Below are positions 6,788-10,056 of a stretch of DNA of 10,056 nucleotides, piece after piece. The position numbers and the translations under genes were made by a program. Each line of letters begins with the position of its first letter. The stretch's first letter is position 1. The notes under the pieces were generated by a model. It was not told the DNA's origin and made no database searches. It saw only the letters and a list, made by a program, of their open reading frames with translations. Source of the DNA: an uncultured Rhodospirillaceae bacterium (GTDB lineage: Bacteria; Pseudomonadota; Alphaproteobacteria; RF32; CAG-239). Location of the stretch: positions 1 through 10,056 of the forward strand of contig ONQU01000029.1 in NCBI GenBank assembly GCA_900320035.1, written 5' to 3'.

Positions 6788-7156
6788 TTACGAACGAGAG
6801 CGTTCTTCACGCACGCGTTGGCGTGTTCGCGTCGGGCGCAAGCGTTGACGGCCACTGACATAAACATCCGGATTTTCGCGCGCACCGCGCTCATTTTTAT
6901 TTTTAAGGATACCGCGCTTGGTTTGCACGAGTTCACCATCACTCATCGCGCGGTGCAATGTACTACCGCCATCGGCCACTTCGACGGTTAATTCTTGCTG
7001 AGCCTTTACCGCTGCAACAGCGTCACGCGCATCTTGTGCAGCTTTTTCAGCTTCAGCAATTTTGACATCATCATTCAAACGAGAAGCATCCAATTTGTCT
7101 TGTACGGCCTTGGCAAATTGCTCTTCGAAAAATTTTAATGTCGAATTTTCAACCAT
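6788..7156 (-). CDS. Hypothetical protein, charged helical N-terminal half with Arg-rich basic tail
   Basis: I do not recognise this 122-residue protein. It has no signal peptide or membrane segment. Residues about 8-60 look helical and coiled-coil-like, with repeated Ala/Glu/Lys/Asp (KIAEAEKAAQDARDAVAAVK, 32-51). A middle part, ELTVEVADGGSTLHRAMSDG (54-73), looks globular. The end, from about residue 88, is hydrophilic and very Arg-rich (SGRQRLRPTRTRQ, 100-112, then REERSRS), suggesting contact with nucleic acid or another polyanion; that is inference. The start is ATG 7156, with Shine-Dalgarno AGAGGG just upstream. A longer form from GTG 7186 is rejected because that codon lies at the predicted -10 box. 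It is a lone minus-strand gene, convergent with lptB across the parS site and divergent from lemA. The 3' end is G/C-richer than the neighbours, mostly because of the Arg codons. Confidence 0.7.
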   Translation of the reverse strand: MVENSTLKFFEEQFAKAVQDKLDASRLNDDVKIAEAEKAAQDARDAVAAVKAQQELTVEVADGGSTLHRAMSDGELVQTKRGILKNKNERGARENPDVYVSGRQRLRPTRTRQRVREERSRS

Positions 7157-7176
7157 TTTTCCCTCTCTTTGAATTG

Positions 7177-7205
7177 ATTCTAGCACAAAAAAACGCGTAT
7201 TGCAA
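7177..7205 (-). promoter_or_regulatory. Sigma70-type promoter for the minus-strand hypothetical gene
   Basis: Read on the minus strand, TTGCAA (7200-7205) is followed after exactly 17 bases by TAGAAT (7177-7182), preceded by TGC as in an extended -10. The -10 matches five of six consensus bases and the -35 four of six. Transcription should start near 7170, giving a leader of roughly 14 bases that still contains the Shine-Dalgarno before ATG 7156. The run of seven T in the spacer is notable. This is the best promoter match I noticed in the window. Confidence 0.65.
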
Positions 7206-7212
7206 GTGTTTA

Positions 7213-7240
7213 TTGAATTTTAACTAAAACATAGTAAACT
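7213..7240 (+). promoter_or_regulatory. Candidate promoter of the lemA-DUF3137 operon
   Basis: TTGAAT (7213-7218) and TAAACT (7235-7240) lie 16 bases apart, each matching four of six consensus bases. The position is sensible: a start near 7247 would leave a short leader carrying AAGGAG (7254-7259), eight bases before the lemA ATG. The divergent promoter for the minus-strand gene lies only a few bases away, so the two could influence each other. Confidence 0.4.
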
Positions 7241-7267
7241 GAGGGTATTAAACAAGGAGATAAAAAT

Positions 7268-7837
7268 ATGTCAATGATAATCGTCTTAATTTTAGTACTG
7301 TTGGCTGTTTTTGCGGTAGTGCTTTATGTGCAGTTAATTGTTTGCCGTAATAAAGTTCAAGAATCAATGGCCGATATTGATGTACAACTTAAAAAACGCT
7401 ATGATTTAATACCGAATATATTACAGATGGCGGCTAAATTTATGGAGCACGAAAGGCTGTTGATGACAGAACTAACAGAACTCAGAACGCGTGCCATGCA
7501 AAATAATTTTGCGACCAATCCGCAAGAGAAAATGGCGCTTGAAAATATGCTTAATCAAAAGTTGCAAGAGTTTAAACTATCAATGGAAAACTATCCTGAT
7601 TTGAAATCTAATCAAACAATGATAACAGCGATGCAAAGCATGAACGAAGTGGAAGAACATATAGCGGCAGCCAGAAGATTTTATAATGCTAATGTTAATG
7701 AACTTAAAAATCGGGTGGAAATTTTTCCCAGCAGTTTGATGGCCGGTTGGTTGCATATTTCATACGAAAAAACGCCCTTTTTTGAAATTACCGATGTTGA
7801 ACGAGCACCGATAAATAGTATGAATTATTTTAAATAA
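7268..7837 (+). CDS. LemA family protein
   Basis: LemA proteins are small membrane-anchored helical bundle proteins of unknown biochemical role. This one has 189 residues, usual for the family. An N-terminal transmembrane helix (about 3-22) is followed by the family signature NKVQESMADIDVQLKKRYDL (28-47) and IPNILQMAAKFMEHE (48-62), then a long helix, ENYPDLKSN (107-115) and the conserved AAARRFYNANVNELKN (133-148) with IFPSSLMAGWL (152-162). By family topology the short N-terminus is expected outside and the helical domain on the other side of the membrane, but the orientation is uncertain. AAGGAG (7254-7259) supports the start. It leads an operon with two DUF3137 genes (gaps of 13 bases and a one-base overlap), so a joint membrane function is likely; what that is remains unknown. 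Confidence 0.93.
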   Translation: MSMIIVLILVLLAVFAVVLYVQLIVCRNKVQESMADIDVQLKKRYDLIPNILQMAAKFMEHERLLMTELTELRTRAMQNNFATNPQEKMALENMLNQKLQEFKLSMENYPDLKSNQTMITAMQSMNEVEEHIAAARRFYNANVNELKNRVEIFPSSLMAGWLHISYEKTPFFEITDVERAPINSMNYFK

Positions 7838-7850
7838 AAAGGTACATAAG

Positions 7851-8771
7851 ATGACAGAAAACAATGATACCGAAAACGATTTATTAGAACAATATTTTGC
7901 ACAAAAAATGACACCTCTGATTGATAAGATCAACACTCTGAAAGCGCGCTATCGTAGCCGTTTTTGGGGAACTTTGTGGACGGTGATATTTTTAGTCAGC
8001 ATAAATATTTTATTTGCTTTGTTTAATGTGCTAATCTATAAGCATCCATTTAATCTCGAACAGTTGCTGGTTGTTATTATTGGGGCTACTATCATCATAT
8101 TATGGCCTTTGTTACAATACAAAAAGCAACATTTTCCCGATATCTTTGGCACATTTTTACAATTTTATGGTGATTGGCAACATACGCAAAGCACCGAAAA
8201 AAGACCTATATCTGGTTCTTTGCCGATCTTACCGCCGCATAATCTTGAGCAAACCATGCACACAATTACCGGTAAATATCTTGGCACGGATATAATGCTT
8301 TCGGATATACAATATTGGCAAAAGTCTAAAAAAGTCAGCAATGGCGTTTTGGTTGAATTAACTTTTCCGCAAAAAGTTACCGATGAAATTTTATTATTTG
8401 CCAAGAACGGTTTTTATCGTAAAAATAAACGCGTAAATATGAATTTGTTGAATGAACAAATTTTTATTCCGGCAGCTGCTTATTTTAATATTTTTTCACC
8501 ACAGCCAAAGGCGCCAAAGCAACTTTTGTGCTCCCCATTTTTTGAAAAGGTATTAGATACACACGATGTTTTTAAAGCGAACTTAATATATGTAGCGTTA
8601 CAAGCAAATAAGGTTTTTATTTATTTGGAAGGATGTCAAATTTATTTTGCGCAGAATGGTATTTGGCAGCGTAAACTTGATGACAGTAAGTTCAAATCAC
8701 TGCATTGTAAAATTACCGAAGTTTTGCAATTTGTAGAGCTCATTCAAGAAATAAAAGCACGAGATGAGTAA
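7851..8771 (+). CDS. DUF3137-like membrane protein, diverged copy
   Basis: A 306-residue protein with a charged N-terminus (EQYFAQKMTPLIDKI, 13-27), two transmembrane helices close together (about 38-62 and 70-89) and a large soluble C-terminal region. The layout equals that of the next gene, which is a clearer DUF3137 member: an amphipathic start, two membrane helices, a KYKK/QYKKQ basic segment after the second helix, a FGTFLQFYGDW stretch (96-106; compare FFGTFDYAF in the neighbour), then a mixed alpha/beta domain. The region equivalent to the conserved LED..FE block is weak here (CSPFFEKVLDTHDVFKANLI, 227-246). Function is unknown. The start has AAGG (7839-7842), eight bases before the ATG. 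The gene ends in TAATG, overlapping the next start by one base. It reads as a tandem paralog that has lost conservation, and the family call is by similarity of layout, not by strong motifs. Confidence 0.68.
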   Translation: MTENNDTENDLLEQYFAQKMTPLIDKINTLKARYRSRFWGTLWTVIFLVSINILFALFNVLIYKHPFNLEQLLVVIIGATIIILWPLLQYKKQHFPDIFGTFLQFYGDWQHTQSTEKRPISGSLPILPPHNLEQTMHTITGKYLGTDIMLSDIQYWQKSKKVSNGVLVELTFPQKVTDEILLFAKNGFYRKNKRVNMNLLNEQIFIPAAAYFNIFSPQPKAPKQLLCSPFFEKVLDTHDVFKANLIYVALQANKVFIYLEGCQIYFAQNGIWQRKLDDSKFKSLHCKITEVLQFVELIQEIKARDE

Positions 8772-9742
8772 TGAACAGCTATATGCCGGAAATATCATAC
8801 GAAGCGCAAAAACAGCAATTTGATGCTTATTATCAAACAAAATTATATCCCTTACTGGCAGAACAGGAAACCGTGCGGCGCAAATATTTAATTCGTTTCT
8901 TTTTATTATTAGGTTTGTCGCTGATTTTTTATCCGCTTCTGGTGATGGTGACAATTGCCGTTATGGCCAAGTTTGAAAGCACCGATGTCGGGCCGATTCT
9001 GTTGATCTCCGGTTTATTTGTGATGTTTTTATATGCACCAATACATAAATATAAGAAAAAGGTTAAGCACCAGATTATGCCGCAATTTGCTAATTTTTTC
9101 GGCACTTTTGATTATGCATTTGAGCAAACAATTGATAGTGAAATTTTGCGCCAATCGAAATTGTTTAACGATTTTAAAATTAACAAAGGTGATGATTTTT
9201 TCAAAGGCATTTATGATGGTGTGCAAATTACAATCGCAGAAGAAAAATTGCAAAAACCGCAAGATATGGCAGTAATGAATGTTTGCTACGAACATAAAAA
9301 AAATATATTCGGCGGCGTATGTATATTGCTAGAGATGAATAAAAATTTCGAAGGGCACACGGTGGGATTGTGTGATAGAGGTGTGTTTAATATATTTTGT
9401 TGTCCAAAGGGTCTGCAACGTGTGCGACTTGAGGATAGTCGGTTTGAAAAAGTTTTTGAAATATATGCTGAAAACCAAATTGAAGCACGCTATTTGTTAA
9501 CCACCGCTTTTATGGAACGTTTGCTCAAATTGCAAAAATTGTATGCGGGGAAAAATATTCAGTTCAGTTTTAAGGATAATAAACTGCTGATTGCGATTGC
9601 TACCAAGCAAAATATGTTTGAAACCAATTCGTTTTTTAAAAGCAACTTAAATCGGCACAAAATAGACTTGGCTTTTGAACAATTTTACGCGGTTTGTTCT
9701 ATTGTCCACCTCTTGAAATTAAACATTCGCACAGGAATGTAA
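8771..9742 (+). CDS. DUF3137 domain membrane protein
   Basis: A 323-residue protein with the features of the DUF3137 family, common in Alphaproteobacteria and of unknown function. It starts with a charged helix (QQFDAYYQTKLYPLLAEQE, 15-33), then has two transmembrane helices (about 41-66 and 73-90), a strongly basic stretch KYKKKVKHQ (93-101), and a soluble domain. Within that domain the family's best-conserved block is clear: RVRLEDSRFEKVFEIYA (217-233) followed by QIEARYLLTTAFMERL (236-251), then FSFKDNKLLIAIA (265-277) and FETNSFF (283-289). It overlaps the upstream paralog by one base (TAATG) and so is probably translationally coupled to it and to lemA. Some Cys residues cluster at FCCPKG (209-214); whether they bind metal cannot be judged. 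Family call good, role unknown. Confidence 0.82.
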   Translation: MNSYMPEISYEAQKQQFDAYYQTKLYPLLAEQETVRRKYLIRFFLLLGLSLIFYPLLVMVTIAVMAKFESTDVGPILLISGLFVMFLYAPIHKYKKKVKHQIMPQFANFFGTFDYAFEQTIDSEILRQSKLFNDFKINKGDDFFKGIYDGVQITIAEEKLQKPQDMAVMNVCYEHKKNIFGGVCILLEMNKNFEGHTVGLCDRGVFNIFCCPKGLQRVRLEDSRFEKVFEIYAENQIEARYLLTTAFMERLLKLQKLYAGKNIQFSFKDNKLLIAIATKQNMFETNSFFKSNLNRHKIDLAFEQFYAVCSIVHLLKLNIRTGM

Positions 9743-9834
9743 ATTAAATTTCACGCCAAAGATTATGATATACCCGACGACCAAGTAGTGTCTTGTGTAT
9801 ATTTACTGCAGTATGGTTGCAAAAAGAGCCTAAT

Positions 9835-9855
9835 ATTTGTAAATTCATTACAAAT
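9835..9855. repeat. Inverted repeat in the lolC leader (possible operator or hairpin)
   Basis: A perfect eight-base inverted repeat, ATTTGTAA (9835-9842) and TTACAAAT (9848-9855), surrounds ATTCA. It ends two bases before the lolC Shine-Dalgarno. A weak candidate promoter, TTGCAA (9817-9822) with TAAATT (9840-9845) at 17-base spacing, overlaps its left half, so the repeat is placed like a repressor site; alternatively it is a leader hairpin. The stem is A/T-rich with a single G:C pair per arm, so RNA pairing would be weak. The rest of the 127-base gap (9743-9869) shows no gene. Confidence 0.35.
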
Positions 9856-9857
9856 TT

Positions 9858-9862
9858 AGGAG
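9858..9862 (+). promoter_or_regulatory. Ribosome binding site deciding the TTG start of lolC
   Basis: AGGAG at 9858-9862, seven bases before TTG 9870, is a near-ideal Shine-Dalgarno. The first in-frame ATG (9891) has no comparable sequence at the right distance, so this site argues for TTG as the start codon. Confidence 0.75.
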
Positions 9863-9869
9863 AAAAAAT

Positions 9870-10056
9870 TTGTTTACAAAGTTTGAGCGAATGGCGGCGT
9901 GGCGTTATATGCGCGCCAAACGCAAAGAAGGTTTTATTTCGGTGATTACGGGTTTTGCTTTTACCGGTATTGCCCTCGGTGTGGCTACGCTGATTATTGT
10001 GATGTCGGTGATGAACGGCTTTAAGGCCGAACTTTTGAACCGCATTTTAGGAATTA
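9870..10056 (+). CDS. lolC: Lipoprotein-releasing system permease LolC/LolE, N-terminal part (3' end outside window)
   Basis: LolC is a permease of the LolCDE ABC transporter, which extracts lipoproteins from the inner membrane and passes them to LolA. Only 62 codons are in the window. From TTG 9870 the protein reads MFTKFERMAAWRYMRAKRKE, then GFISVITGFAFTGIALGVAT (21-40), LIIVMSVMNGFKAELLNRIL (41-60). The segment FERMAAWRYMRAKR before the first membrane helix (about 23-46) and the VMNGF motif are hallmarks of LolC/LolE. Starting at ATG 9891 would remove the conserved amphipathic FERM-AWRY part, so TTG with AGGAG upstream is preferred. In Alphaproteobacteria this permease is usually single and followed by lolD, which should lie just past the edge. 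LolC and LolE cannot be separated on this fragment. Confidence 0.9.
   Translation, partial: MFTKFERMAAWRYMRAKRKEGFISVITGFAFTGIALGVATLIIVMSVMNGFKAELLNRILGI

Noticed and set aside
6778..6791. Short inverted repeat GTAAA/TTTAC near the end of the minus-strand gene
   Set aside because: Five A/T-rich base pairs are expected by chance in such sequence, and it overlaps the stop codon.
6643..6858. Plus-strand open frame spanning the lptB end, parS and the minus-strand gene
   Set aside because: No Shine-Dalgarno, low-complexity translation, and it crosses three better-supported features.
7157..7186. GTG start at 7186 that would lengthen the minus-strand hypothetical protein by ten residues
   Set aside because: That codon sits at the predicted -10 box of its own promoter, and ATG 7156 has a good Shine-Dalgarno.

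Overview
The window looks like a piece of chromosome from an AT-rich alphaproteobacterium, possibly one of the uncultured host- or gut-associated lineages. This rests on the style of the proteins (HflK/HflC, a DegP/DegQ-type protease followed by the Pol III chi subunit, an alphaproteobacterial-type LptA domain, tandem DUF3137 proteins, LolC) and on the low-GC codon use. The organism is clearly Gram-negative and LPS-producing, because it carries Kdo-precursor, Lpt and Lol genes. No phage, insertion sequence, CRISPR array, tRNA or rRNA is visible.

Layout. (1) Positions 1-3567, plus strand: hflK (5' end probably outside the window), hflC, a periplasmic Do/DegP-like serine protease and holC, packed with gaps or overlaps of only a few bases, so probably one operon for envelope protein quality control ending in a replisome clamp-loader gene. 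(2) A 172-base gap with a strong Shine-Dalgarno sequence before kdsD/kpsF. (3) Positions 3740-6698: kdsD/kpsF, one ORF that joins LptC and LptA in a single membrane-anchored polypeptide, and lptB, which overlaps the fusion gene by 20 bases. (4) Positions 6699-6787: a short convergent intergenic region holding an A/T-rich hairpin and a near-perfect ParB-binding (parS) site. (5) Positions 6788-7156, minus strand: a small unrecognised protein with a helical, charged N-terminal half and an Arg-rich tail, driven by a good sigma70-type promoter. (6) Positions 7268-9742, plus strand: a LemA-family protein and two tandem, divergent DUF3137 membrane proteins, nearly gapless. (7) From 9870 to the window end: the start of lolC, using a TTG start codon.

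Functionally the window is dominated by envelope biogenesis. KdsD makes arabinose-5-phosphate for Kdo, the LptCA fusion and LptB form part of the LPS transport machine, LolC is part of the lipoprotein release machine, and HflKC and Deg act in membrane and periplasmic proteolysis. The most distinctive points are the natural LptC-LptA fusion, the parS site between convergent genes, and the little-characterised LemA-DUF3137-DUF3137 operon.
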